DNA of 64,000 bases from Lachnospiraceae bacterium (GTDB lineage Bacteria; Bacillota; Clostridia; Lachnospirales; Lachnospiraceae): the NCBI GenBank assembly GCA_024691305.1, contig JAILNS010000039.1, forward strand, positions 124,001-188,000. The letters run 5' to 3'. Position 1 is the first letter of the stretch, and each line of letters starts with the position of its first letter. Positions 16,983 through 25,590 of the stretch are shown piece after piece. The position numbers and the translations under genes were made by a program. Below the pieces are notes generated by a model that ran no database searches, was not told the DNA's origin, and saw only the letters and a list, made by a program, of their open reading frames with translations.

Positions 16983-17483
16983 ATGACAACGATCCAACAG
17001 TACATTTCAGTTTTTTTTATTTCGATGGTCCCCCTTATCGAACTCAGGGGAGCGATCCCGTTTGCATACGGATTTAAGGCAGCCAATCCTGAGTTTAATC
17101 TTTTGCTGGGATATATTCTTATAGCTATAGGTAATATGATCCCGGTTCCGTTTATTTTCTTTTTTGCAAGGAAGGTATTGGAGTGGGGAGCAGATAAACC
17201 GGTGATCGGAAAGTTCTTTACTTTTTGTCTTGAAAAAGGACATAAGGGCGGAGAAAAACTTCAGTCAAAGGCGGGGCGCGGTCTCTTTGTCGCACTCATG
17301 CTTTTTGTCGGAATACCGCTTCCCGGTACCGGAGCATGGACCGGAACTCTTGCAGCGTCCATACTTGATATGAAGTTTAAGGACAGTATCATAGCGGTCA
17401 TATGCGGAGTTGCCCTTGCAGGCGTTATAGTAGGTGTGATCTGCACCCTTGGCTTTGGTGCATGGCTTGGTATAACCGGATAA
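16983..17483 (+). CDS. Small multidrug-export-type membrane protein (Sm_multidrug_ex family)
   Basis: The 166-residue product has about four to five hydrophobic segments and the family signature PLIELRGAIPFAYGF near the N-terminus, then GNMIPVPFIFFFARKVLEW and a GVALAGVIVGVICTLGF helix. This family carries the name small multidrug export protein, but its transport activity is poorly established; the fold is related to DedA-like envelope proteins. AAAGGAG lies seven bases ahead of ATG. It sits 34 bases after hisC and 20 before a methyltransferase in one transcriptional direction. Confidence 0.85.
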   Translation: MTTIQQYISVFFISMVPLIELRGAIPFAYGFKAANPEFNLLLGYILIAIGNMIPVPFIFFFARKVLEWGADKPVIGKFFTFCLEKGHKGGEKLQSKAGRGLFVALMLFVGIPLPGTGAWTGTLAASILDMKFKDSIIAVICGVALAGVIVGVICTLGFGAWLGITG

Positions 17484-17503
17484 CGAAGGGGCTGTAACGC
17501 AGT

Positions 17504-18349
17504 ATGGACAGTTATTCTGATTTTGCTTATGTCTATGAAATGTTTATGGACAATGTACCTTATTCCGAGTGGGCTAAGAGGATAAGGAAACTGCTTGAAC
17601 AGTATGATGAACGGATCATACCTGAAGACAGTGCACTAAAGGCCGAGGCTTCTTTGCTTGTGGACTTAGGATGCGGTACGGGTACGCTTACCAGACTTTT
17701 AAAAGAGTATGGCTACGACTGCATAGGCATAGATTCATCCGAACAGATGCTTGAAGTTGCACTTGGTCATGAGGATGGCAAAGCGGATGAAGACAGGATC
17801 CTGTATCTTAATCAGGATATGAGAGAGTTTGAGCTCTATTCCACCGCAGGCGCTTTCGTATGCGTCTGCGATTCCTTAAATTATCTGACCGATCCCGCAG
17901 ATGTATTAAAGACATTTCATCTTGTGAATAATTATCTTTATCCCAAAGGACTGTTCGTATTTGATTTTAATACCGTCAGATATTATCGTGATGAGCTTGG
18001 CAATACCGTGATAGCGGAGAACAGACCGGAAGCCAGTTTTATATGGGAAAACTATTACGATGATGAAGATCATATAAACGAATATGATCTTACGATATAC
18101 AGACGTGTGGATACCGGGTCTGCAAATAACGGTGAAGGAAACGAAGACGGGCCCCGGGCTTTATATGAAAGATTCGAGGAGACCCATGTTCAAAAGGGTT
18201 ATTATCCCGAAGAAATATTTAAACTGATAGAAGAGTCGGGGCTTAAACTTGTTAAGGCTTTTGACTCGGACACGGAAGGTGAAGTGACAGACGGTTCTCT
18301 TCGCGTATGTGTAGTTGCGAGGGAATCCGGAAAAGAGGATATACACTGA
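17504..18349 (+). CDS. Class I SAM-dependent methyltransferase
   Basis: The first residues YSDFAYVYEMFMDNVPYSEWA are the usual start of a common Firmicutes family of soluble methyltransferases. The SAM-binding motif VDLGCGTGTLTRLL and the acidic end of strand two, IGIDSSEQML, are clear. The 281-residue length and the final beta region fit. Substrate is unknown. The stop codon overlaps the start of hslO by one base (TGATG), so the two are probably translationally coupled. That link with a redox chaperone is conserved-looking but its meaning is not evident. Confidence 0.85.
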   Translation: MDSYSDFAYVYEMFMDNVPYSEWAKRIRKLLEQYDERIIPEDSALKAEASLLVDLGCGTGTLTRLLKEYGYDCIGIDSSEQMLEVALGHEDGKADEDRILYLNQDMREFELYSTAGAFVCVCDSLNYLTDPADVLKTFHLVNNYLYPKGLFVFDFNTVRYYRDELGNTVIAENRPEASFIWENYYDDEDHINEYDLTIYRRVDTGSANNGEGNEDGPRALYERFEETHVQKGYYPEEIFKLIEESGLKLVKAFDSDTEGEVTDGSLRVCVVARESGKEDIH

Positions 18350-19227
18350 TGGATACTTTGGTAAGAGCGATAGCGGATAATGCACAGATAAGGGCATTTG
18401 CCGCAGTTACGACACAGATAACGGAGACAGCAAGGAAGGCTCATGACACCTCACCTGTAGTCACGGCTGCTCTGGGGCGTCTGATGAGCGGAGCGGTGAT
18501 GATGGGTTCGATGCTTGGAGAAGAGGATGAACTTCTTACGCTTAAGATAGACGGAGACGGTCCTGTCGGAGGTCTTGTCGTTACTGCAGACGGCAGGGGA
18601 AGGGTTAAAGGCTATGCGATAAATCCACAGGCCATGTGTCCTCCGAGTCCCGTGGGAAAACTTGATGTGGGAAGGATTGTCGGAAAAGGGTATCTTACCG
18701 TGATCAAGGATATGGGCCTTGAAGAGCCGTACAATTCAAGGACCGAACTTGTATCAGGAGAGATCGGTGAGGATCTTGCACAGTACTTTGTCTCCTCCGA
18801 GCAGATCCCTTCGGGTGTTGGATTGGGGGTCCTTATGAACAGGGATAATACGGTCAGATGTGCCGGAGGCTTTATAATCCAGCTTATGCCTTTTGCGTCG
18901 GAAGAATGTATATCCGGACTTGAAAACGCACTTTCAAAGATAACTTCGGTCACGTCCCTTCTTGATCAGGGGCTTAGCCCCGAAGAAATGCTTAAGAGTA
19001 TACTTTCATATACCGATGTTGAGATCACCGACCACAGGGATATCGCATTCAGATGCAATTGCTCAAGAAACCGGGTGGAGAGAGTTTTGCTCAGCATGGG
19101 AAAAGACCAGCTCGAAGAACTTATAAGCGAAGGTAAGGATACCGAACTAAATTGTCAGTTCTGTAATGCACATTATGTTTTTTCACCTCAGGAGATAAGG
19201 GAGCTGCTTATGAGTGTTGGTCATTAA
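18349..19227 (+). CDS. hslO: Hsp33 redox-regulated chaperone
   Basis: Hsp33 is a cytoplasmic holdase chaperone activated by oxidation. The 292-residue protein has the N-terminal domain DTLVRAIADNAQIRAFA and AHDTSPVVTAALGRLMSGAVMMG, and a C-terminal zinc switch with C236-x-C238 and C269-xx-C272, the family arrangement. ATG 18349 overlaps the preceding stop. The frame extends upstream to 18307 inside the methyltransferase gene, but that extension does not match Hsp33. Confidence 0.96.
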   Translation: MDTLVRAIADNAQIRAFAAVTTQITETARKAHDTSPVVTAALGRLMSGAVMMGSMLGEEDELLTLKIDGDGPVGGLVVTADGRGRVKGYAINPQAMCPPSPVGKLDVGRIVGKGYLTVIKDMGLEEPYNSRTELVSGEIGEDLAQYFVSSEQIPSGVGLGVLMNRDNTVRCAGGFIIQLMPFASEECISGLENALSKITSVTSLLDQGLSPEEMLKSILSYTDVEITDHRDIAFRCNCSRNRVERVLLSMGKDQLEELISEGKDTELNCQFCNAHYVFSPQEIRELLMSVGH

Positions 19228-19283
19228 TTCTTTGTAAAAAAAGGATTAAGACTTGTTAATCTTATTGAGAAACGATGGCCGTT

Positions 19284-19301
19284 GTGATAAACTGTTATCA
19301 C
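19284..19301 (+). other. Small perfect hairpin between hslO and the helical-protein gene
   Basis: GTGATAA (19284-19290) and TTATCAC (19295-19301) are separated by ACTG and followed by GATTTT. It could be a weak terminator for hslO or an operator for the next gene. The short run of T and AT-rich stem make a terminator doubtful. Confidence 0.4.
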
Positions 19302-19353
19302 GATTTTAAGGACGTTTGCAGGCGTTCGGTAATATAGTTTAGGAGGGTTACAA

Positions 19354-19923
19354 ATGGCTTTTTCAGATGTATTTAACAAAATTACAGATTTCGTTTCAAG
19401 CACAGGCAAGCAGGTTGGAGATGTTATTTCCGATAAGGCACAGGAAGCAAAAGATTATGCCAAGGATGCGGTAGAACTTTCCAATCTTAAGAACCAGATC
19501 GCTTCAAACAAGGTAACACTTAAGGACAATTATGCTGCTCTCGGAGAGTTTTATTTCAGCAAATACAAAGATGCTCCGTCCGCAGAGGTATCCGAAAATG
19601 TTAAGGCTATAGCAGATCTTGAACAGGCGATAAGCGATCTTGAAGCAAAGATCACCGAGATCAAGGATTCTCAGGCAGAAGCAAAGGCAGCCAAAGAGGC
19701 AGCTAAAGAAGAAGCTAAAGCTCAGGCAAAAGCGGCTGCAGAGAAGACAACGGATGCTGTTGATGAGGAACTTGCCAAGGTTAAGGAAGCAGCAGGAGAC
19801 GTTGCCGATGATGTAAAAGATGCGGCAAAAGATGTTAAAGATGCAGTGGAAGACAAGGCAGAAGATGTTAAGGATGCCGTAGAAGATAAGGTTGATGAGA
19901 TCAAAGACAAGATCGAAGACTAA
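19354..19923 (+). CDS. Helical, LEA-like protein with 11-residue repeats
   Basis: AGGAGGG lies nine bases ahead of the ATG. The 189-residue protein is rich in Ala, Lys, Asp and Glu with no Cys, and has no signal peptide or membrane segment. Residues 1-60 are a mixed amphipathic helix. A middle part up to FYFSKYKD looks like a short folded motif. From about residue 110 it is all helix, ending in 11-residue units such as DVKDAVEDKAE and DVKDAVEDKVD. Such 11-mers are seen in late-embryogenesis-abundant and apolipoprotein-type helices that bind membranes or protect proteins. The opening ITDFVSSTGKQVGDVISDKAQ recurs in small Firmicutes proteins of unknown role. Function unknown; stress protection or membrane association is inference. 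Confidence 0.8.
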   Translation: MAFSDVFNKITDFVSSTGKQVGDVISDKAQEAKDYAKDAVELSNLKNQIASNKVTLKDNYAALGEFYFSKYKDAPSAEVSENVKAIADLEQAISDLEAKITEIKDSQAEAKAAKEAAKEEAKAQAKAAAEKTTDAVDEELAKVKEAAGDVADDVKDAAKDVKDAVEDKAEDVKDAVEDKVDEIKDKIED

Positions 19924-19938
19924 ATAAACAAGAATTAA

Positions 19939-19967
19939 GGCTGCGGGCAGATGCTCGCAGCCTTTTT
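19939..19967 (+). terminator. Rho-independent terminator after the helical-protein gene
   Basis: GGCTGCG (19939-19945) and CGCAGCC (19956-19962) form a GC-rich stem with a 10-base loop followed by TTTTT (19963-19967). Confidence 0.88.
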
Positions 19968-19974
19968 GCGTCAG

Positions 19975-20154
19975 CGACGCATATTGCGGTCCGCGTCGGA
20001 AGAACTCCGGAATGCGGAGAATGCACATGTCTTACGGTTTACATAATAGCAGTGCGTTGTGACGGTCATGTATATTGTTAATAGCACTTTGACAGATCCT
20101 ACGGGAACAGGATCGGGCATACGGATATCGGGACTTGCCATGATTCCCCGTAGG
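19975..20154 (+). other. Structured non-coding region ahead of typA
   Basis: The 305-base gap before typA has no convincing gene. It holds CGACGC (19975-19980) with GCGTCG (19993-19998), CTCCG (20005-20009) with CGGAG (20015-20019), and CCTACGGGAA (20098-20107) with TTCCCCGTAGG (20144-20154), which pairs over ten positions with one bulge. Inside that last stem GGCA and TGCC can pair again. A TTGACA at 20089-20094 has no matching -10. The region could be a structured 5' leader of typA or a small RNA. Confidence 0.4.
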
Positions 20155-20227
20155 GTGTATTATTCTATGGATTATGCGCAGAGTGTATATATAACTATGA
20201 AAGAACTAAAACAGAGAAGAGATCAAA

Positions 20228-22063
20228 ATGAAACAGACAAGAGAAGATATTAGAAATGTAGCGATAATAGCACATGTAGACCATGGCAAGACAACGCTTG
20301 TGGATGAGTTGCTAAAACAAAGCGGCGTGTTTCGCGAAAACCAGGAGGTTGCGGAAAGAGTTATGGATTCCGGTGCGATCGAGAGAGAACGCGGAATAAC
20401 GATCCTGTCCAAGAATACCGCCGTTACATATAACGGTACCAAGATAAATATAGTAGATACTCCCGGTCATGCGGATTTTGGCGGAGAAGTTGAACGTGTA
20501 CTTAAGATGGTAAACGGCGTAATACTTGTCGTTGATGCATTTGAAGGTCCTATGCCTCAGACTAAGTTTGTATTAAAAAAGGCATTGGAACTAGATCTTT
20601 CTGTCATCGTATGTATTAACAAGATCGACCGTCCCGAAGCAAGACCGGAAGATGTTGAAGAAGAGGTGCTTGAGTTATTTATGGATCTTGATGCGAATGA
20701 CAAGCAGCTTGATTCTCCTTTTGTATATGCATCTGCCAAGAACGGATCGGCGACTACCAATCTCACGGTAAAAAACAAGGATATGACACCTCTCTTCCAA
20801 ACGATCATAGATCATATCCCGGCTCCCGAGGGAGATCCCGATGCCGGTACACAGGTACTGATAAGTACGATCGATTATAACGAATACGTGGGCCGTATCG
20901 GAGTCGGAAAGGTTGATAACGGCACGGTAAAGACGGGACAGGAAGTTGTGATCGTAAATCATCACGATCCTGATATATGTAAGAAGGTCAAGATAAGCAA
21001 ATTATACGAATATGACGGACTTAACAAAGTTGAAGTTAAAGAGGCGGGCATCGGTTCCATCGTTGCCATATCGGGTATAAGCGATATAAGCATTGGAGAT
21101 ACCTTATGCTCTCCCGAGGATCCCAAACCCATACCTTTTCAGAAGATATCCGAACCTACGATATCAATGGATTTTATTGTTAATGATTCACCTCTTGCCG
21201 GACAGGAAGGTAAATATGTGACTTCAAGACATATACGCGACAGGCTCTTCAGAGAGCTTAATACAGATGTATCGCTTCGCGTTGAGGAAACGGATACAAC
21301 AGAGAGCTACAAGGTATCGGGGCGAGGTGAACTGCATCTTTCAGTTCTTATCGAAAATATGAGAAGAGAAGGGTATGAGTTTGCGGTAAGTAAGGCAGAG
21401 GTCATTTATAAGCATGATGAAAACGGTAAACTCTTAGAGCCAATGGAAGAAGTATTCGTTGATGTACCTGAGGAGTTTTCCGGCGTTGTAATAGAAAAAC
21501 TGAGCATCAGAAAGGCAGAACTAAAGGCAATGAATCCCATAGCCGGCGGTTATACCAGACTTGAATTCTATATGCCTTCAAGAGGTCTTATCGGGTACAG
21601 AGGAGACTTCCTTACGGATACCAAGGGCAACGGTATCATGAATACGCAGTTTGAAGGATATGCTCCTTTTAAAGGAGAGATATCATATCGTAAGCAGGGA
21701 TCTCTCATTGCGTTTGAAGCAGGTGAAGCCATAACTTACGGACTGTTTAACGCTCAGGAGAGAGGAACGCTGTTTATCGGTCCCGGCGAAAAAGTCTATC
21801 CCGGAATGGTTGTCGGACAATCCGGCAAAACCGAGGATATAGAAGTTAATGTATGTAAGACCAAGCATCTGACCAATACCAGAAGCTCAAGTGCGGATGA
21901 AGCTTTAAGGCTTACTCCAAAGAAGGTTATGAGCCTTGAACAGGCCCTTGACTTTATAGATACCGACGAGCTTCTTGAGGTGACTCCGCAGAGCCTTAGG
22001 ATACGCAAAAAGATACTTGATCCAACCCTTCGTAAGCGCGCCAACATGTCGGGTCGTAAATAG
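20228..22063 (+). CDS. typA: Translational GTPase TypA/BipA
   Basis: TypA is a ribosome-binding GTPase used under stress and at low temperature, with a role in 50S assembly. The 611-residue product has the G1 motif AHVDHGKTT, the switch I ERERGITI, G3 DTPGHADF and G4 NKIDRP. The elongation-factor-like domains follow, and the C-terminal TypA domain has PSRGLIGYRGDFLTDTKGNG, which separates it from LepA and EF-G. The ribosome site is weak (GAGA), consistent with control through the long upstream region. It reads towards the PBP1A gene 32 bases later. Confidence 0.97.
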   Translation: MKQTREDIRNVAIIAHVDHGKTTLVDELLKQSGVFRENQEVAERVMDSGAIERERGITILSKNTAVTYNGTKINIVDTPGHADFGGEVERVLKMVNGVILVVDAFEGPMPQTKFVLKKALELDLSVIVCINKIDRPEARPEDVEEEVLELFMDLDANDKQLDSPFVYASAKNGSATTNLTVKNKDMTPLFQTIIDHIPAPEGDPDAGTQVLISTIDYNEYVGRIGVGKVDNGTVKTGQEVVIVNHHDPDICKKVKISKLYEYDGLNKVEVKEAGIGSIVAISGISDISIGDTLCSPEDPKPIPFQKISEPTISMDFIVNDSPLAGQEGKYVTSRHIRDRLFRELNTDVSLRVEETDTTESYKVSGRGELHLSVLIENMRREGYEFAVSKAEVIYKHDENGKLLEPMEEVFVDVPEEFSGVVIEKLSIRKAELKAMNPIAGGYTRLEFYMPSRGLIGYRGDFLTDTKGNGIMNTQFEGYAPFKGEISYRKQGSLIAFEAGEAITYGLFNAQERGTLFIGPGEKVYPGMVVGQSGKTEDIEVNVCKTKHLTNTRSSSADEALRLTPKKVMSLEQALDFIDTDELLEVTPQSLRIRKKILDPTLRKRANMSGRK

Positions 22064-22095
22064 ACCTTAAACTGTTATTGTGGTATAGTATCACT

Positions 22096-24891
22096 ATGAA
22101 TTTTACAAGCAGAGGCGTTAACAAAAAAAAGAATGAAATAAAGGCTATAGGTCCTAAGATGTTCAGAAAGATCGCCATATTTGCGACCGAATTGTTCATT
22201 ATGGGGCTTCTGGCGCTTGTGATATGGGGAGCAAGCGGTGGCATCGGTATTTTCAAAGGCATAATAGCTACGGCTCCCGATATTGGCAATATAGATGTTA
22301 CGCCTTCGGGTTATTCTACATTTGTATATGACGTGGAAGGTAATCAGACGGCCAAACTTGTATCCACCGATTCCAACCGTATTCCGGTTTCGATGGATCA
22401 GGTTCCCGAGGATCTTACACATGCATTTGTAGCGATAGAAGATGAAAGATTCTATGAGCATAACGGTATCGATGTTAAGGGTATCATACGTGCGGCTGTT
22501 GTTGCGGTTACACAGCGTGATTTTTCACAGGGAGCATCCACGATCACGCAGCAGCTTCTTAAGAACAATGTCTTTACCGACTGGACCAGTGAATCCTCAC
22601 TTATAGATAAATTTAAACGTAAATTCCAGGAACAGTACCTTGCCCTTGAACTTGAGAAGGTCATGAGCAAGGATGATATTCTCATAAACTATATGAATAC
22701 CATAAACCTCGGGCAAAATACTCTTGGTGTTCAGGCTGCTTCACTTCGTTATTTCGGCAAGGATGTATCTACACTTACACTCTCGGAATCCGCAGTTATA
22801 GCCGGGATCACCCAGAACCCTTCTAGGTATAATCCTATATCCCATCCCGATAAAAATGCGGAAAGACGAGAGAAGGTGCTCAGGAAGATGGTTGAACAGG
22901 GGTATATATCCCAGGATGAGTATGATACCGCCCTGGCAGACGACGTCTATTCCCGTATACAACTTATAGATTCAGAGACTGCGGATGAGACCGTCAATTC
23001 GTATTTTGTTGATGCACTTACCGATGATGTACTGGCAGATCTTATTGCTGCAGGATATACGGAGACCCAGGCATATACTCTTTTGTACAGCGGTGGTCTT
23101 AAGATCTATTCAACACAGGATCCCAAGATCCAGTCGATATGTGATGATGTATTTTCAAATCCAGAGTACTTCCCGGCAAATACCAAATGGTATCTGAACT
23201 ATCAGATGACGGTGCAACAGCCTGACGGTAATTTCTACAATACAAGTACCGAAATGTTCAGAACATATTTCAGGCAGTTCGATAACTCCTATAACCTGAT
23301 CTATTCTAGCCAGGAGGATGCATATGCCGATATAGCGGCATATCAGGAGGCTACTCTGGCAGAAGGAGAAGAAGTCTTCGATGAGAAGATATCTCTTACA
23401 CCACAGCCGCAGGTATCGATCACGGTCGAAGATCAGACCACAGGACAGGTAGTTGCGATGGTCGGTGGCAGGGGACAGAAGTCTGCAAGCCGTACTCTAA
23501 ACCGTGCGACAGATACGACCAGACAGCCCGGGTCGACATTTAAGATAGTTTCCACATACGCTCCGGCTCTTGACAGTGCAGGACTTACTCTTGCAAATGT
23601 TCAAAATGACGCTCCGTTTAATTATTCCGACGGCCGTCCCGTACGAAACTGGTACGGAGAAGAATACAGGGGACTTACCACTCTGCGTGAAGGCATCAGG
23701 GAGTCTATGAACATCATTGCAGTTAAGACTCTTACACAGATAACGCCGCAGCTTGGGTTTGATTATCTTCAGAATTTCGGATTTACGACACTGGTTGAAA
23801 GCAGGGAAGTCAATACTTCCGACGGTGTTAAGATTTATTCCGATATTACCCAGTCTCTTGCGCTTGGCGGAATCACTGACGGTGTTACAAACGAGGAATT
23901 AAATGCAGCCTATGCGACGATAGCAAACGGCGGACTTTACATCAAGCCTAAGTTATATACCAAGGTTGTCGACCATGACGGTAATGTGATCCTTGATAAT
24001 ACCGAACTTAATGCACACCGTGTTATCAAAGAGACTACGGCATTTCTTCTTACCGATGCAATGGAAGATGTTGTTACGAGCGGTACCGGCGGATCTGTTA
24101 ATTTCGGAGGAACCGCGATAGCAGGTAAGACCGGAACCACTTCCGATTATAATGATGTCTGGTTTGCAGGATATACAACATACTATACCGCCACAACATG
24201 GGCAGGATATGATAACAATGTCAAACTTTCTTCTTCCGATGAGAAGAACCTGGCCAAAAAATTATGGCGTCAGGTCATGTCAAGGATACATGAGGATCTT
24301 GAGGGCACTTCTTTTGCTGTTCCCAGTGGTATCATTACCGCATCCGTTTGTTCAAGGTCCGGAAAGCTTCCGGTAGCAGGCCTATGTGATGCTGCGGTGC
24401 ACACAGAGTATTTTGCAGAGGGTACGGTTCCGACAGAAACCTGCGATGTGCACTATGAAGGAGAGATATGTGCATACGATAACTGTCCTGCAGCAGAAGG
24501 CTGTCCGTTCTCTTATCACGGTATAACGGAGAGACTTCCTCAGGAACATCCGTCACTTCTCTCGGGATCTTCCACGACTACCACGACTGTTGATGAGAAC
24601 GGTAACGAAGTGAGCATAACTCAGGGAACACAGGCAGTATGCCAGCATACGGCTGAGTTCTTTGCAAATCCGGATTATGAAGCGATCATAGCTGCTCAGC
24701 GAGTGGAACTTGAGCAGAGGATCGCGGCAGCAGCGGCTGCGGCGGCGGCAGAAGCCGCGGCGAACGGGACTGCGGATCCGGCGGCACAGCCTGCGGCAGA
24801 GGCACCTGCGGCAGAGGCACCTGCGGCAGAAGCACCTGCGGCAGAAGCACCTGCGGCAGAAGCACCGGCTGCGGAAGCGCCCGCTCAGTGA
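22096..24891 (+). CDS. Class A penicillin-binding protein (PBP1A-type)
   Basis: This membrane enzyme polymerises glycan strands and cross-links peptides. A cytoplasmic basic tail and one membrane helix precede a GT51 domain with AIEDERFYEHNG (Glu115 the likely catalytic acid), QGASTITQQLLKN and the later ITQNPSRYNP. The transpeptidase domain has GSTFK (S480, K483), SMN (S537) and KTGT (K678). After it comes a Cys-rich stretch with six cysteines in CDVHYEGEIC- and CPAAEGC-like motifs, then a long Ala/Glu helix and six PAAEA repeats at the end. The start at ATG 22096 has a poor ribosome site; an earlier TTG at 22078 or a later ATG cannot be excluded. The product would be 931 residues. Confidence 0.95.
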   Translation: MNFTSRGVNKKKNEIKAIGPKMFRKIAIFATELFIMGLLALVIWGASGGIGIFKGIIATAPDIGNIDVTPSGYSTFVYDVEGNQTAKLVSTDSNRIPVSMDQVPEDLTHAFVAIEDERFYEHNGIDVKGIIRAAVVAVTQRDFSQGASTITQQLLKNNVFTDWTSESSLIDKFKRKFQEQYLALELEKVMSKDDILINYMNTINLGQNTLGVQAASLRYFGKDVSTLTLSESAVIAGITQNPSRYNPISHPDKNAERREKVLRKMVEQGYISQDEYDTALADDVYSRIQLIDSETADETVNSYFVDALTDDVLADLIAAGYTETQAYTLLYSGGLKIYSTQDPKIQSICDDVFSNPEYFPANTKWYLNYQMTVQQPDGNFYNTSTEMFRTYFRQFDNSYNLIYSSQEDAYADIAAYQEATLAEGEEVFDEKISLTPQPQVSITVEDQTTGQVVAMVGGRGQKSASRTLNRATDTTRQPGSTFKIVSTYAPALDSAGLTLANVQNDAPFNYSDGRPVRNWYGEEYRGLTTLREGIRESMNIIAVKTLTQITPQLGFDYLQNFGFTTLVESREVNTSDGVKIYSDITQSLALGGITDGVTNEELNAAYATIANGGLYIKPKLYTKVVDHDGNVILDNTELNAHRVIKETTAFLLTDAMEDVVTSGTGGSVNFGGTAIAGKTGTTSDYNDVWFAGYTTYYTATTWAGYDNNVKLSSSDEKNLAKKLWRQVMSRIHEDLEGTSFAVPSGIITASVCSRSGKLPVAGLCDAAVHTEYFAEGTVPTETCDVHYEGEICAYDNCPAAEGCPFSYHGITERLPQEHPSLLSGSSTTTTTVDENGNEVSITQGTQAVCQHTAEFFANPDYEAIIAAQRVELEQRIAAAAAAAAAEAAANGTADPAAQPAAEAPAAEAPAAEAPAAEAPAAEAPAAEAPAQ
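24790..24879 (+). repeat. Six 15-base repeats encoding PAAEA at the PBP C-terminus
   Basis: The unit CCTGCGGCAGARGCA is repeated almost exactly five times and a sixth copy is diverged. It encodes PAAEA six times. Near identity of the first five units points to recent expansion by slippage; copy number probably varies between strains. Confidence 0.92.
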
Positions 24892-24900
24892 TATAGCGTT

Positions 24901-25524
24901 ATGGATGACTATTATATTATTAAATCTCCCGGAGAGGGTGAATATACAGACCGTAAGTCCAGATTCATCGGGCACGCCATGCCTATATCCGGGGAACAGG
25001 AAGCGATAGTCATTATAGATCAGGTAAAAAGAAAATACTGGGATGCCAGACATAATTGTTATGCATACATAACAGGAGATAACGGTGAGATCACCAGATG
25101 TTCCGACGACGGTGAGCCTTCCGGTACGGCAGGAAGACCCATTCTTGATTGTCTGAACAATGCGGACCTTAGAAATGCCCTTATAATAGTCACCAGATAT
25201 TTCGGAGGAACGCTGTTAGGCACAGGCGGTCTTGTCAGGGCATATACCCAGGCTGCAAATGCCGCACTTAATGCCGCCCAGATAAGGCATATGCAAAAAG
25301 GCAGTCTTATAAGTATCCGCGGAGATTACAACAGCGCAGAAAAAATTCGCAGATATCTCGAACAAAGTGATATTATTATCAGGGATACGACATATACCGA
25401 AGAGGTGGAAACCGTGATCGCGGTAACGGACCGTATGATAGACAGTGTTTTGGACTCGGTCACACAGGTTTCTTCCGGAAGGGCCATGATACAGGTGCTG
25501 GAAAACGGGTACTACGATATGTGA
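24901..25524 (+). CDS. YigZ/IMPACT family protein
   Basis: The 207-residue protein has the UPF0029 N-terminal domain with KSRFIGHA, the motif ARHNCYAYI, CSDDGEPSGTAGRPIL and VTRYFGGTLLGTGGLVRAY, which define the YigZ (IMPACT) family, plus the C-terminal ferredoxin-like domain. The eukaryotic relative IMPACT affects the stress kinase GCN2; the bacterial role is not settled. It begins nine bases after the PBP stop with little ribosome-site sequence, so it may depend on coupling. Confidence 0.94.
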   Translation: MDDYYIIKSPGEGEYTDRKSRFIGHAMPISGEQEAIVIIDQVKRKYWDARHNCYAYITGDNGEITRCSDDGEPSGTAGRPILDCLNNADLRNALIIVTRYFGGTLLGTGGLVRAYTQAANAALNAAQIRHMQKGSLISIRGDYNSAEKIRRYLEQSDIIIRDTTYTEEVETVIAVTDRMIDSVLDSVTQVSSGRAMIQVLENGYYDM

Positions 25525-25590
25525 TCGTATACCGTTATCATATGAAAAATCAAAGGTCAGCCGACCTGAACGAAATGAAAGGAGGGCATG

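Noticed and set aside
20059..20253. A 64-codon plus-strand frame ahead of typA
   Set aside because: It overlaps the typA start, has no ribosome site, and lies on the stems of the structured region. Its composition is not gene-like.
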